Below, piece by piece: positions 33,713-45,485 of a stretch of DNA of 64,000 nucleotides. A program made the position numbers and the translations under genes. The stretch spans positions 2,170,001 through 2,234,000 of the forward strand of contig JBBCBC010000032.1 of the NCBI GenBank assembly GCA_037126765.1, read 5' to 3'. The notes beneath the pieces were generated by a model. It saw nothing but the letters and a program-made list of their open reading frames with translations, was not told the DNA's origin and made no database searches. Within the stretch, counting starts at the first letter, position 1. The number at the start of each line of letters is the position of its first letter. The stretch is from Stenogyne calaminthoides (lineage: Eukaryota; Streptophyta; Magnoliopsida; Lamiales; Lamiaceae).

Positions 33713-36281
33713 ATGAAAGAGACGGCTCAACTCCTCCAGATTTTGGCTCGAGAGGAAATTTAGAGTTGTAGAGTTTCTGAGGAGAATTTGATTATAAAAA
33801 GAATTCTGATCAAATTTTTTTGTTTTACAGTGAATTGATCAGATCTTTATTGAGAGAAAAGATTTGACTTTTCAGTTTACAAGTCTTGGTGATACACATA
33901 CAAGATATATACACACACCGCCTAGTCTTTTCAAGACTTTTTGAGTCTTTGAATTATATATTTATAATATAATAGTTCATGTTTATCCAATTTGATTACC
34001 TTATTTCTACCTATACATCTATCAATTATAGCCCTGATAAAGCGTTCTCAGTCTTTGGATTACCAATGCACCGTCATTTCATCATCTTGTTCTTTTATTT
34101 TTTATATGTGTGATTTGTGTATATAGGTGTATATATAATATGTGTACTGCAAAGTAGAGGAACAATTGCTATTTTTAATTGAACTTAAAATTGAGCAATT
34201 GCTATTTTTGTTAAGATTTAAATTTAAATTACAGATTTAGATATATGTTTATATAATTTTGTTGTAATTTGTTTATAGAATATATTATTATAAAAATATA
34301 TATAGATGATTTAAATGTTTTATATTTAATTATATATAATGTAATTATAACGTCATACCGGCTAAACCGCTTTAAAAACGGTCAGTCCCGGACGGATCGT
34401 TTTGACCAAAAACGCTAACGCTGTCCGAACTGATTGCCGCTTCCACTTTTAAAACATAGCTCTTGCCACCGGACGACGCAACGCTCACCCCCATGCACTG
34501 CACCGCTGCACGACGCAGGGTACCTCACACAGCTCGCCGAAGCGGTACCACTGAACGCGCTAGGAACTCCACCATTAGAGTTTTCCCATTGCCTCCCCAT
34601 GTCAAATTCCTGACTGTATTCACCGGAACTGGCAACCTTAACCATTGTAACAACATCAATTCCAACAAAACGAGAATGCCATTAAAAAAAGAGGGAAAAT
34701 CCAACAAATAATTCAATTTTAGCCTCTTCAGGATTCCAGGAAGGCAATTGAGCTAGTATCTGAAGCAATTCAAAAAAAAAATCTGAAGCGAATAAACCCT
34801 GGATAATAGGCAACCTTCTCCATTTTCAGATTTATTTGCATTAGGAATACAAAAATATGTGATTCCAGAAATCACCGGTGTTTGTGAAGGATATTGAAGC
34901 GGTGTAGTCGGTGGCGAAGGCGAGGGTGTATCTAATTGAGATTCTATTGGATTTTTTTTAACTTTAAAAAGTCTGTGAATTTATAAAATTCATAGACTCC
35001 ATGCAGAGTTTGGCTGATATTTTTTATTGATTTATAGACTTGACTTTTTTTCTCTCTCTACTCCATCGCTCTCCGCCTCCGCCACCGACTATATCGCTTC
35101 AATATCCTTCATAAACACCGGTAATTTCTAGAATCAAATATTTTTTGTATTCCTAATGCAGATAAATCTGAAAATGGAGAAGGTTGCCTATTATTCAGCG
35201 TTTATTCGCTTCGGATTTTTTTTTTAATTGCTTCAGATACTAGCTCAATTGCCTTCCAGAAATTCTGAAGAGGCTAAAACTGAATTATTTGTTGGATTTT
35301 CCCCCTTTTTTAATTGCATTCTCGTTTTGTTGGAATTGATGTTGTTACGATGGTTAAGGTTGCCAGATCTGGTGATTACGGTCGGGAATTTGACATGGGG
35401 AGGCAATGGGAAAACTCTAATGGTGGAGTTCCTAGCGCGTTCAATGGTACCGGCGAAGCGGGTGTGAGAGACTTCATCGATCGTGGCAAAAATGCAGGCA
35501 CGGGGTGAACATTGCGTCGTCCGATGGCAGGAGCTATGTTTTAAAAGTGGAAGCGAAGATCAGTTCAGACAACGTTAACGCTTTTGGTCGGACCGGTCCG
35601 ATCGGGTTTGACTGTTTTTAAAACGGTTGAGTCAGTATGACGTCATAATTACGTTATATATATAATTAAATATAAAACATTTAAATCATCTATATTTTTT
35701 TTATAATAGTATATTATATAAATAAATTACAACAAAATTAATAATACATATATCTAAATCTGTAATTTAAAATTAAATCTTAACAAAATTAGCAACTGCT
35801 CAATTTTAAGTTCAATTAAAAATAGCAATTGTTCCTCTACTTTGCAGTACACATATTATATATACACCTATATACACAAATCACACATATAAAAAATAAA
35901 AGAACACGATGATGACATGACGGTGCATTGGTAATCCAAAGACTGAGAACGCTTTATCAGGGCTGTAATTAGTAGATGTGTAGGTAGAAATAGGGTAATC
36001 AAATTGCATAAACATGAACTATTATATTTCAAATATATAATTCAAAGACTCGTAAGTCTTGAAAAGACTAGGCGGTGTGATATATATCTTGTATGTGTAT
36101 AACCAAGACTTGAAAACTGAAAAAATCAAATATTTTCTCTCAATAAAGATATGATCAGTTCACCGTAAAACAAATAATTCTGATCAGAATTCTTTTTATA
36201 ATAAAATTCTCCTCAGAAACTCTGCAACTCTAAATTTCCTCTCGAGCCAAAATCTGAAGGAGTTGAGTCGTCTCTTTCTTG
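33713..36281. repeat. Large inverted repeat, ~1.2-kb arms
   Basis: The left arm, 33713-34924, is the reverse complement of the right arm, 35072-36281. For example GGCTCGAGAGGAAATTTAGA near 33745 pairs with TCTAAATTTCCTCTCGAGCC near 36230, and CGGACGACGCAACG near 34471 pairs with CGTTGCGTCGTCCG-like sequence near 35510. The arms carry scattered substitutions and indels. About 147 bp separate them. ORFs at 34415-34716 and 35228-35508 are the same sequence read from opposite arms and are not independent genes. The identity of the repeated segment is unknown; its inner part has hAT-like TTTTAAAACATAGC and CGGTCCG motifs. Confidence 0.85.
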
Positions 36282-36754
36282 GCATCGCTAATGGTATGGG
36301 TACTGGGAGGAGATAACGTTGGACCGACGTTTCGAGCGGCTGAACCGTGCAGCGTTTTATACCGCTTTTGCCGATTTTCAGCGATTCTTGAGCGCTTCAA
36401 GATCCGGGCGGTTTAACATGTTGAAGCGGCCCGGAGCCATCGCCGAGTAGCGTCCGACCGGTCCGATCCGCTTTTTAAAACATACGGCTGGAAAACGGCG
36501 GCTACGCAAGAGAACAACGAAGGTTTTTTTTTCTTCTGACGGAAATCTCCGGTTGTTAGAAGAGATTTTAGAGAGTGAAATCTATTTATATTTTTGGAAG
36601 AGAATTAAAATTCATAGACTGTCGAATACCTAAAGATTTTTTAAAATTTTTTAAAATCTGTATTGAATACCTCAGTATTTTTAAAAATTTTTGAAAATTC
36701 GAATTGAATACCCCAAATTTTAAAAATTTTATAGACTCCACAATCAATACACCC
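34924..36754. mobile_element. Possible TIR element with GGGTGTAT ends
   Basis: GGGTGTATCTAATTGAGATT begins at 34924. The sequence ending at 36754 reads, inverted, GGGTGTATTGATTGTGGAGT then CTATAAAATTTTTAAAATTT. The ends share GGGTGTAT and nearby AATTCATAGACT-type sequence. A related terminus lies at 58120. Because the right arm of the large inverted repeat lies inside these limits and the left arm outside, the two structures overlap in a way I cannot fully resolve. Confidence 0.4.
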
Positions 36755-37013
36755 TTTTTTTAGTTAGAAAAACAATTTAAAACTTATTACACAAAAGAAT
36801 ATATTTTTTAACATTATAAGCTATTTATAACTCTACCCCTAAAAATATTCATGCAATAAATTTTCTAACATTCAATTTATATTATAAGGGATTTTTAAAA
36901 TGCAGTTAAACAATAGCTTATAATTTAAGTAGCTTATAATATTAAAAAAAATATACTTAATTTGCATTATTGACGTACATGGTGCACGAGAGACTATTCA
37001 AACAAAAAGGGGC
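36755..37013. other. AT-rich intergenic stretch
   Basis: No gene is seen. AGCTTATAATATTAAAAAAA and ATTATAAGCTA-type sequences form a weak inverted pair near 36815 and 36920. Confidence 0.4.
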
Positions 37014-37021
37014 ATCACAAG

Positions 37022-37877
37022 TAGTATTGTTAAACGGGTCGGCCATAATCCATTAGGGCCAGTCCTACAGGGCTACGGGCTAAACGGTCCCGGGCCTTAA
37101 GCGGTTCATTTTAAACGGGCTTTTAATAGTTGAGACCTAACCCTAACCCTAGCGGGTTGCGGGCTAAACGGGCCACCTAACGGGCTCCGAAAAAAATTAA
37201 AAAAAAAATGTTCAAACTTTAACATTACATAATGACAAAATTTTTGATCCAGACTGCCCCATCATCTTTAATAACAAATGTTCAAAATATAAAATTAGTT
37301 CACATCATTTTTAATAACATAATTGAGCAAAGTTCCTATGAAATTAGTTAATAATATAAAATTTGTATCATCACATTTATAAATTAATACCATAATATTA
37401 ATTTATAATTATAATGATATCAGTTTCATATTATGAACAAATTTCATAATAGAATTTATAAAAATATTATATTATTATTTTATATTGAATTAATATTTTA
37501 CTTATTTATTCAATTCAATAGAAATTAAAAACTGTTAAAAAATATTGAATTGGAGAGAATTAATTATTAATTGACTAAATCAAATAGAAATATTTAATTT
37601 GTAATTGATTGGCCATAATTGATTTTTGCCTTATTTAAATTTGTGAAAAAAATTTAAAAAAAATTAATTAAAAAATTAGAAAATAAAAAAAAATAAAAAA
37701 AAAGAGTATATATAAATATAAACTTGCTAAACGGGTTGACCCGGTTAACCCGCGGGCTAATCGGTCCGGGCCAAAAAGGCCCGATTTTAAACGGGTCTCC
37801 CATTGCTCGGCCCTAACCCTGCATATAATAGGTTTAAACGGGCCAGCCCGTTTAGCCCGACAGGATTAACAATGCTA
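37022..37877. mobile_element. Non-autonomous hAT-like element
   Basis: 856 bp with ends TAGTATTGTTAAACGGG and, inverted, TAGCATTGTTAATCCTG. They are flanked by a perfect 8-bp duplication, ATCACAAG (37014-37021 and 37878-37885). The subterminal regions are dense in AAACGGGCC, GGGCTAAACGG and GCGGGCTAA motifs, and the centre is very AT-rich. An 8-bp duplication with short inverted ends fits hAT. Confidence 0.8.
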
Positions 37878-37885
37878 ATCACAAG

Positions 37886-39441
37886 GAAGGGTTTCGTCGA
37901 TGTTGGGGGCTGGGCCCAGCACTCTAGTTTTTTGACATGTGTCAAAATTGGTCCTACAGTTTGTTTTAATAATAGTGTTTATTTTTATTTTTTCTTTTAT
38001 TTTATATTTACCTTGTTATTTTTTAGGTCTAGTTTTTTTATACATTTTTTTTATATTTTATATTTTTTTAAGAGTGGGTTACATGTGTACCAAGTGCATC
38101 ATGTATTTCATGGTATATTTTAAAATTATGTTAATTGTTTATATTAATTCGTACAATTTATTTTTTATATTAATAATTACACTGTAAATAAATTGTATAT
38201 TTAAATATTATATGTTGTATAGTTTTAAAATATAAGATTGAAGTGCACGGTGCAAATTTTAGCTTTTTTTTTTTAATTAAGACATTAGTATATTAATAAC
38301 CCTTTTTATTTTTTTATGTTTTTTAACAATTTCAATACAATTCTACTATTCTACAATTTTTTGATTGGATTTTAATATACAAAACATTATAGATATTACA
38401 ATTATTTTTGAATTAATACGATTTTTAGAATAGTAATAAATTGTTAAAAAATTATAAAAAAAGAACAAGAGGTTATTAAAATACTAGTATATTTTTAAAA
38501 AGAAAAGAAAAAGAAAATAAATTATTAAAGAAATAGGCAAAAAACAAAAAGGAAAAAAACCTTTAAATTAAAATAAATATAAAAGATCCAAGGAAGTAGG
38601 AACCTAATTAAGAATGGATCATTTTAATTGTTCATATGAAACCTACATAGAATAATAGTAAAGTTGCTGCCCGATCTGATTTATCAAATGTTGAAATATA
38701 TATATATATATATATATATATATCAATCTTACCAGTTACCAAGAAATACTTTAGTTCTAAACATCTAACATTCTAAGAGCATTTGTTAGGATTTAAACTG
38801 TAACTATGGAAACATTGAAAGAACACGAAATTAAATAACATAGATTTGGTTAACCAGTTCGTCAGTAATGACTACGTTTGGAGGCACTACCAAGCAAGAA
38901 GATTTACTAATATTTTGGTGATGACAAATACAACGAATTAAATATGAATTTATAGACGAAATTGAATTAAAACCCTAAAGGCCCATTCTGGTTGAGACCG
39001 TAAAAAAATGCCCAATTTTTTTTTCCTAGAAATTTTGACGTGAAGAAGTCAATCAGGCTCCATAACCCAGCAACTTAACAAATATTAGTATTTTTTTCCC
39101 ACAAGTAAAACAACAAAATAAAAGAGCTGAGATCTATTCAGTACAATTAATTGACGAAAGAAACTCTGGAATAGAGTTCCAAGACTACTCACTATATATT
39201 GAGCCCAGCTTTTCATGTTATTGCATTTTATTTTGATTCATGAATGAAACTAATAAAATCCAAAATTCTTTTTAAAGGAAAATGCATTTATTAGTAAAAT
39301 CCCAACTAATACTACAAAGCAATATACTCCACTAATTTGAGAAAGAGAAGATCTAAAATTATAAATGAAGACCCACCAAATCCCGCGACTACACACGCCA
39401 TCGACCAAAAGATCCAAAACCTCTAAATAAATGTTATGAAT
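37886..39441. other. AT-rich intergenic stretch with a TA microsatellite
   Basis: No gene is seen. A pure TA run lies at 38696-38723. Near 38065-38245 there is debris resembling the GTGCACxxxGTGCA MITE family at 54123. The stretch at 38790-38960 (GGTTAACCAGTTCGTCAGTA and neighbours) resembles LTR sequence, but no ends were found. Confidence 0.45.
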
Positions 39442-39534
39442 AATTACTATTAGGTACACAATTTTAAAAAAACTTATTAATAGGTACAGTTGCATAAAAA
39501 ATTTACTACCAGGTATAAAATAATTGGATATATG

Positions 39535-40125
39535 TGTTACGTTTTTTATATTTTCTGGATGATCGTAATATGTTTTTGGGATTTTATGGAATAATATTGC
39601 AGGAAATGTAAATTGCTTGAAGAACAAGGTATGAAGATTTGAAGATATGAAGAATTAGGGAGAGAGAGAATTAGATAGGGAGAGGTAGTTAGAAGAGAGA
39701 GAATGATGTCAATTTTCTGATATTCTCATTCATCGGTCAGTGCCGTATTTATAACTAACATTGGGGTCCACACCACAGTGGATATTCTTTAGGTAATTAA
39801 AAACAGAATCTAAAATATATAAAGGATATTCTAGATTATTCTAAATGTTTGGGTCCATTTACGTGAAGCCCAAACCTTCATTCATTCAGATAAGCTATTC
39901 AGATAAATTGGCTCAGGTGGATCCTGAGCCTCAGTATTCTCTCTCAGATAAATTGGCTCAGGTGGATCCTGAGCCTCAGTTTCTTCGTTCAGCTTCTTTG
40001 GCTCAGGTGGATCCTGAGCCTCAGATTCTTCACTCAGGTTTCCTACTGACGAAAGAAACCCTGATTTTAACTTTCTTTTCGTACCCATCTCTTTACTTTT
40101 CAAATTTCTCTCTGGTCACGCAACA
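39535..40125 (-). repeat. 3' LTR of the gypsy element
   Basis: 591 bp. It carries three copies of the 45-bp GGCTCAGG...CCTGAGCC repeat near 39905-40025. A purine-rich tract GTTGGAGGGAGTAT lies just internal on the minus strand (40126-40139). ORFs read through the LTR are not genes. Confidence 0.85.
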
Positions 40126-40139
40126 ATACTCCCTCCAAC

Positions 40140-41874
40140 GAAAGATCCTTGTCCCCAAGGATGGAATGTAGGAAAATTTCGCAGAATAAAGGCGGTATCT
40201 TCCCATGAATCGATTTTCCAATCTTCGGTAACCCAATAGACACTTAACCCGATCTTTCTCCTTTCCGCTTTCCGGTGTCAAGTCGCTGCGTGACATAGTA
40301 AGGTTGGATCGCGAAAAAAGGCCGTTGCTATCAACATCCGGAAGACTCTCTGTGAAGGTACATACTTAACCCCTATGTGTTTCTTGAGTAACTAAACATG
40401 GAAGACGGGTGAATCTTTGACCCAATTGGTAAATCTAATTTGTAAGCCACACTCCCTACCCTCAGGGATTGTATAGGGGCAAGTATTTTGATGATAATTT
40501 CAAATTCTTTCGGTATTGGATGGAATTCTGCCGAAAGGTTGGTCACCTACCTCGAAAACCCTCTCTTGTCTATGCTTGTCAGCTAGTACCTTCATGCGAT
40601 TACGTGCTTTGACTAGATTAGCCTTGACTTTGTCAGATGATGTGTTTGTCTGTGAGCAAGCGGATCTCAGAACCTCCTCATTTGTTGAATCCAAATATAG
40701 CCCATAAGTGAATCCTCAGAGGAGTATATCCAGAGAGAGCCTCAAAGGGTGTCATCCTCAGCTTGAATGATAATTTGTGTTGTACCAAGATTCTCGCCAT
40801 GGGTAGCCACTTCAACCATCGCTAGGGTTGTCACTTACTAAACACCTCAGTCATCGTTCCAAACATTGATTCACCCTTTCATTGGTCCATCGATTGTGGG
40901 TGATAAGATGAGCTTAGGTGCAATTGAGTTCCCACCAACTTAAATAGTTCCTTCCAAAAAAAAAGCCTAGTAAATATTTTGTCCCTATCACTCACTATAC
41001 TAGATGGTAACCCATGCAATTTTATAGATAACATCCAAAAACACCTTAGCTAAAGATGTAGCAAAGATATGGATGTGATAGGGCTATGAAATGTGAGTAT
41101 TTAGTGAATCATCCACTATTACCCATATCACATTCTTTCCCCAAGAATTAGGAAGCCCCTCTATGAAATCCATAGAGATATGTGACCATGCTCGGGTCCG
41201 GTATGAGTAAGGGTTGTAGGAGGCCGTGGTATAAACCCGATTTGGATTTATTTTCGCACATACTTCACACTTCTTGACCCACATCAACACATCATTTTTC
41301 ATATTAGGCCAAAAAACATCCTCTTAAGCCTCCGATAAGTTCATGTAACCCCTTTAATGCCCTCCCATAGGGGTGGAGTGCATTTCGAGAAAGGATTAAA
41401 TCTCTTAATCCACTCATCGCTACCCACAACCAAATTTCTTCTTATATCTCGTAATGCCATTAGTGACCTGAATTAAGGGATAAGTATTAGGATCAAGACC
41501 TTTGGCTTTGATGATTTCTGAATGTACCCATCATCGATTGTAACTTAGCAGGACCGATCCAAACCAAGTTGGGACCATTGTAGAAATAGCGTAACAACCG
41601 TTTCTCCTTCCGGATAGTGCATCAATTTGACCGTTCTCCTCCCCTTTTTATCTGAGAATCTCATAGTCAAGACCCAAAGAACTTAGTAATCCATCTTTGT
41701 TGTAGTGGAGTTACCACCTACGGTCCGGAAGGTGTTTCAAAGATTGTTGGTCGGGTCTTTATAGTGAATTGTCCCGCAAGTAAGTGTGTTTCCACTTCTC
41801 AATGACCATTAGTCTTCGCCAAAAACTCTCTCTCATAGACAGAGAGTGCTAGGTTCTTGGACACAAGGACTTAC
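40140..41874 (-). pseudogene. Degenerate RNase H-integrase region of gypsy pol
   Basis: Minus-strand fragments are recognisable but scattered over frames. At 41302-41084, KKCEVCAKINPNRV is a zinc-finger end and SHISMDFIEGLPNSWGKNVI is the integrase core start. At 40694-40500, KANLVKARNRMKVLADKHRQ followed by FEVGDQ is the C-terminal integrase region. Many stops lie between, and the stretch 41303-41874 has no readable frame longer than a few dozen codons. Integrase joins element DNA to the chromosome; this copy is dead. Confidence 0.7.
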
Positions 41875-43290
41875 TCATGTAAGCAATGGGCTTACCTTCT
41901 TTGCATAAGAACAAACCCCAATTCCCTTCCCACTAGCATCGGTTTCCACCACAAACCTCTTTGTGAAATCGGCAATGCTTAATCGAACACTCACCATGGC
42001 TTCCTTCAACTTCGAAAAGCTAGTTCGCCTCAGGTTCCATTTGAAATCGTCCTTCTTGAGTAAGGAAGTGAGTGGTTTGTTGATGAAACCATATCCCTTC
42101 ACAAATTTCTCAGTAATAATACTCGTTAATCCCAAAAAACCCCTCAGTTGTTTAATGGTTTGTGGTTTTGGCCATTGAACTATACACTCAATCTTTCCTG
42201 GATCAGTGGCAACTCCATTTTTAGAAATTATGTGGCCCAAATACTCCACACTAGTATGGCCAAAACTAAATTTGCTCCTCTTAGCAAACAACTTATTGGC
42301 CCTCAAAAGTTGTAAAACTGCTTCCAAGTGATCTGAATGTTGTGTTTCCTCATTGCTGTAAATGAGGATATCATCAAAAAAGACCAACACAAATTTCCTC
42401 AAGTGATCCCTGAACACCTGATTCATCAATGATTGAAATGTAGCATGTGCATTGCACAACCCAAATGGCATCACTAGGAATTCATAATGACCATTATGGG
42501 TCCTGAAAGCAGTCAATTGCCTATGTTCCTTCTTCATTAGGATTTGAAAGTACCCTGACCTCAAATCTATCTTTGAAAAGATCTTAGCACCCTTGAGCTC
42601 ATCTAGTAATTCATCAATGATAGGAATAGGGTAGTTGTGCTTGATTGTGAGTTCATTAAGGTACCTGTAATCCACACATAGCCTCTCCGGTGCCATCTTT
42701 TTTTTCTTCACCAAAATCACAGTGAAGCAAAAAGGGCTCTTCTTGTGTTGAATTACTCCTGTAGTCAGCAAATCCTTTACAATCTTCTCAATCTCCTCCT
42801 TATGGCTGTGAGAAGTTCTATATGGATACTGTTGTTTAGGGATGCTCCCTGGTTTGAGTATAATCTGGTGTTCCACCCCCCTCCCTGGTGGTAATTCTAC
42901 TGGTTCCTCAAATATATCTTTATAAGCTAGTAGTAGCTTATGTAACTCGAGATCATCTTCAATGTGGGTAGGAGGTCTTGATGTAATTAAATACATCTCA
43001 TTAACTTCCTTAAGGGCCTCTGTGTGGATCATTTGATATAATCCCACATCAGAAATCAACTTACACTCAGCTGTTGAAGTAAGTGCTTGTAGTTTCACCC
43101 TCTTCCCAAGCAAGTTGACTGTGAAGGTCATCTTTTCATAGTCAAGCTCAATTGGTGTGCAAAATATTAACCAATCCCCTCCTAGGATCAGATCACAACC
43201 CTCATTCTCCAACAAACCTCGGTGGGTAGGTGAACCGATGTCCTCAGAGATGTTACAAGTGAAAGGATTCACTTGTTGTGAGTCGACCAA
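41875..43290 (-). pseudogene. Gypsy reverse transcriptase, 471-codon fragment
   Basis: This is the longest open frame of the element. Residues 140-170 have HQIILKPGSIPKQQYPYRTS. The RT domain covers about 170-350, with RLCVDYRYLNELT, IFSKIDLRSGYFQI and the catalytic VFFDDILIYS (FFDD at 304-307, a common gypsy variant). The EYLGHIISKNGVATDPGKIE and LRGFLGLT blocks follow. RNase H begins near residue 445 with VVETDASGKGIGV and is cut short by a stop. The protease lies upstream in another frame with slight overlap. The ATG is simply the first in the frame; the protein would normally come from a polyprotein. Confidence 0.85.
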
Positions 43291-43643
43291 CCTTTGCCCA
43301 TTAGAACCTTCACCAAGATGGGTTTAGCATCACTCAAAGGGCATTTGAGCCTTTTAGCAGTAGCCTTTTGTATAAAACTCAGGGTGCTACCTGAGTCTAT
43401 GAGAATGTGGAGTTTGTGGTGTTCAAACTCTCCAAAAAGCCTCATGGTAGTAACTCCATCTTCACCACTTAGAGCATTTAGTGTCATCTGGACCTCTTCC
43501 ATGATGTCCCCCATAAATGCTGACTGTTCCTCCCCTTCATTGGTAGGAGAAGAGAAGGTTTGAGTATCTTCCTCTTCTTCGCGAATAATCATGTATGAAA
43601 TTCTCTGTTTTGCATTTGTGCCCATGCACAAAAGGTTCATCAC
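43269..43643 (-). pseudogene. Gypsy protease fragment
   Basis: The catalytic motif ILIDSGSTLSFIQKATAKRL (Asp-Ser-Gly) identifies the aspartic protease. The preceding segment is acidic and Glu-rich, as is usual between the zinc knuckle and the protease. It is in a different frame from the RT piece, overlapping it by 22 bases, so a frameshift separates them. Confidence 0.8.
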
Positions 43644-44482
43644 AGCTTATAACATAGTCCCTTCTCCCTCCTAGCCGCCATCTCAGAGGAGATAAGATTT
43701 TTTTAAAAGGTGGTTTCCCTTTCTTTGGAAGGGGCCCAAAGAACATCACCCTTCTTCCTTTGCATAAAATTAGAGTTAGAGTTAGAGTTAGGGTTAGGGT
43801 TAGAGTTAGGATTAGAAACCCCGAATAGGGCTTAAGTTTTTTAGTTAGTAAAAGAAGATGCTTTGATCTTGCTTCTGCCCAATTTAATAGCATGTTGAAG
43901 TGTGGTAGGTTCAAACATGGCTACTGTAGCTTGTAGCTCCTCATTAAGTCATCCAATGAAACTTGCCACAAAGTAGGTTTCTGAGAATACATCTCCAGTG
44001 ACTATCAGCATACAAGCTTTCAGCTCCTCATACTTATCAACATAATCTTCATAGCTACTGCAGATTGTTTGAGTTTGTTAAACTCGTAAATCATTTGTAG
44101 AGTCCTTAATCTCCTCAAATCTAGTTGAGAGAATAACCAAAAATTGTGCCCAAGTTAATTCCACATTTCTTTGATTGAAATTCTGAACCCATAGTGCTGC
44201 TTTACCCTCAAAATGGATAGTAGCCAAAGTGATTTTTTGTTGATCAGTCATATTGGGCATAAGCTTAAAATACCCATTGGATCTCAGTACCCATAACCTA
44301 GGTTTAGAGCCATCAAACCTAGGGAACTCAATCTTAGGCACTGGGTTGTGAAATTGAGTACCATCGTTAACCTCTTGGAGATTCCTCGACTTGGTAGGAT
44401 GATCCCCCACTAGCAGTTCCATAGTTAGGCCCTCCACCACCAGATCCAAAGTTAGGACTCCCCAAAATAGAGGGCCCTTCAT
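43537..44482 (-). pseudogene. Gypsy gag, broken, with a telomere-like insert
   Basis: 44482-44078 encodes the gag core with KIEFPRFDGSKPRLWVLRSN and IHFEGKAALWVQNFNQ. After stops and a frameshift, 43914-43537 contains a CDEPFVHGHKC stretch resembling the gypsy gag zinc knuckle. Between these is a Leu-Thr run encoded by TTAGAG/TTAGGG repeats at about 43768-43818. Gag would package the RNA. Confidence 0.75.
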
Positions 44483-44710
44483 TGTGCCCCTTGCCTTTTT
44501 TCCATATTCATCAACAGAATCGTGATAGTCGCAAAGTGTTAGTCATAAGCTCAAATTTCTTCCATCTTGGTTGTTAAACCATGCATATTGTCTGTTAGCT
44601 TCCCTTCATCGCTTTCGACTTCATGGCTTCCGTTTAGATTAATAATTCCACTTTTCGTGGTGATTCTTGCAGATCTTTGAGCGCGTTCCTTCGGCCATGA
44701 TCAAAACTTG

Positions 44711-44724
44711 GCTCTGGAATACCA
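44711..44724 (-). other. Primer-binding site of the gypsy element
   Basis: On the minus strand it reads TGGTATTCCAGAGC, two bases from the 5' LTR. This is the initiator-Met tRNA site TGGTATCAGAGC with two extra bases in the middle. Confidence 0.7.
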
Positions 44725-44726
44725 AA

Positions 44727-45407
44727 TGTTACGTTTTTTATATTTTCTGGATGATCGTAATATGTTTTTGGGATTTTATGGAATAATATTGCAGGAAATG
44801 TAAATTGCTTGAAGAACAAGATATGAAGATTTGAAGATATGAAGAATTAGGGAGAGAGAGAATTAGATAGGGAGAGGTAGTTAGAAGAGAGAGAATGATG
44901 TCAATTTTCTGATATTCTCATTCATCGGCCAGTGCCGTATTTATAACTAACATTGGGGTCCACACCACAGTGGATATTCTTTAGGTAATTAAAAACAGAA
45001 TCTAAAATATATAAAGGATATTCTAGATTATTCTAAATGTTTGGGCCCATTTACGTGAAGCCCAAACCTTCATTCATTCAGATAAGCCATTCAGATAAAT
45101 TGGCTCAGGTGGATCCTGAGCCTCAGTATTCTCGCTCAGATAAATTGGCTCAGGTGGATCCTGAGCCTCAGTTTGCTCGTTCAGATAAATTGGCTCAGGT
45201 GGATCCTGAGCCTCAGTTTGCTCGTTCAGATAAATTGGCTCAGGTGGATCCTGAGCCTCAGTTTCTTCGTTCAGCTTCTTTGGCTCAGGTGGATCCTGAG
45301 CCTCAGATTCTTCACTCAGGTTTCCTACTGACGAAAGAAATCCTGATTTTAACTTTCTTTTCGTACCCATCTCTTTACTTTTCAAATTTATCTCTGGTCT
45401 CGCAACA
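44727..45407 (-). repeat. 5' LTR of the gypsy element
   Basis: 681 bp, carrying five copies of the 45-bp hairpin repeat near 45100-45310. The extra 90 bp relative to the 3' LTR equals two repeat units. The first 365 bases differ from the other LTR at about four positions. Confidence 0.85.
45100..45310. repeat. 45-bp hairpin minisatellite in the LTR
   Basis: Five units each contain GGCTCAGG-(5 nt)-CCTGAGCC, a perfect 8-bp stem, followed by TCAGTTTGCTCGTTCAGATA or variants. The matching array at 39905-40025 has three. Because 45 is a multiple of three, both strands stay open across the array, which explains the spurious ORFs at 45037-45774 and 45074-45385. Confidence 0.9.
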
Positions 45408-45485
45408 ATATGCAGTCGAAGTTACACCGACTATACAATTAGACCTGCTTATGTACAATCTTTTTGTACCTTTGTATCTAGTAAT

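Larger units (their letters stand above)
39535..45407 (-). mobile_element. Ty3/gypsy LTR retrotransposon
   Basis: The LTRs at 39535-40125 and 44727-45407 have TGTTACG...CGCAACA ends and a perfect ATATG duplication (39530-39534 and 45408-45412). The primer-binding site beside the right LTR and a purine-rich tract beside the left LTR put transcription on the minus strand. Coding order is gag, zinc knuckle, protease, reverse transcriptase, RNase H start, integrase, which is gypsy order. The coding region has many stops and frameshifts, yet the two LTRs differ at only a handful of bases apart from repeat copy number. Confidence 0.85.
39442..45485. mobile_element. Small MITE split by the gypsy element
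   Basis: Left of the gypsy element ATTACTATTAGGTACACA starts near 39442. Right of it, sequence ending near 45485 reads, inverted, ATTACTAGATACAAAGGTAC. GGTACA-type motifs also recur between (AATAGGTACAG, ACCAGGTATAAA). This suggests an older short inverted-repeat element of about 165 bp into which the gypsy element inserted. Confidence 0.35.

Noticed and set aside
34415..35508. ORFs of 60-80 codons in the two arms of the palindrome
   Set aside because: They are the same DNA read from opposite arms; the open frame reflects duplication, not selection.
38790..38960. Possible LTR fragment with GGTTAACCAGTTCGTCAG
   Set aside because: Neither LTR end, primer-binding site nor target duplication was found, so no element is called.
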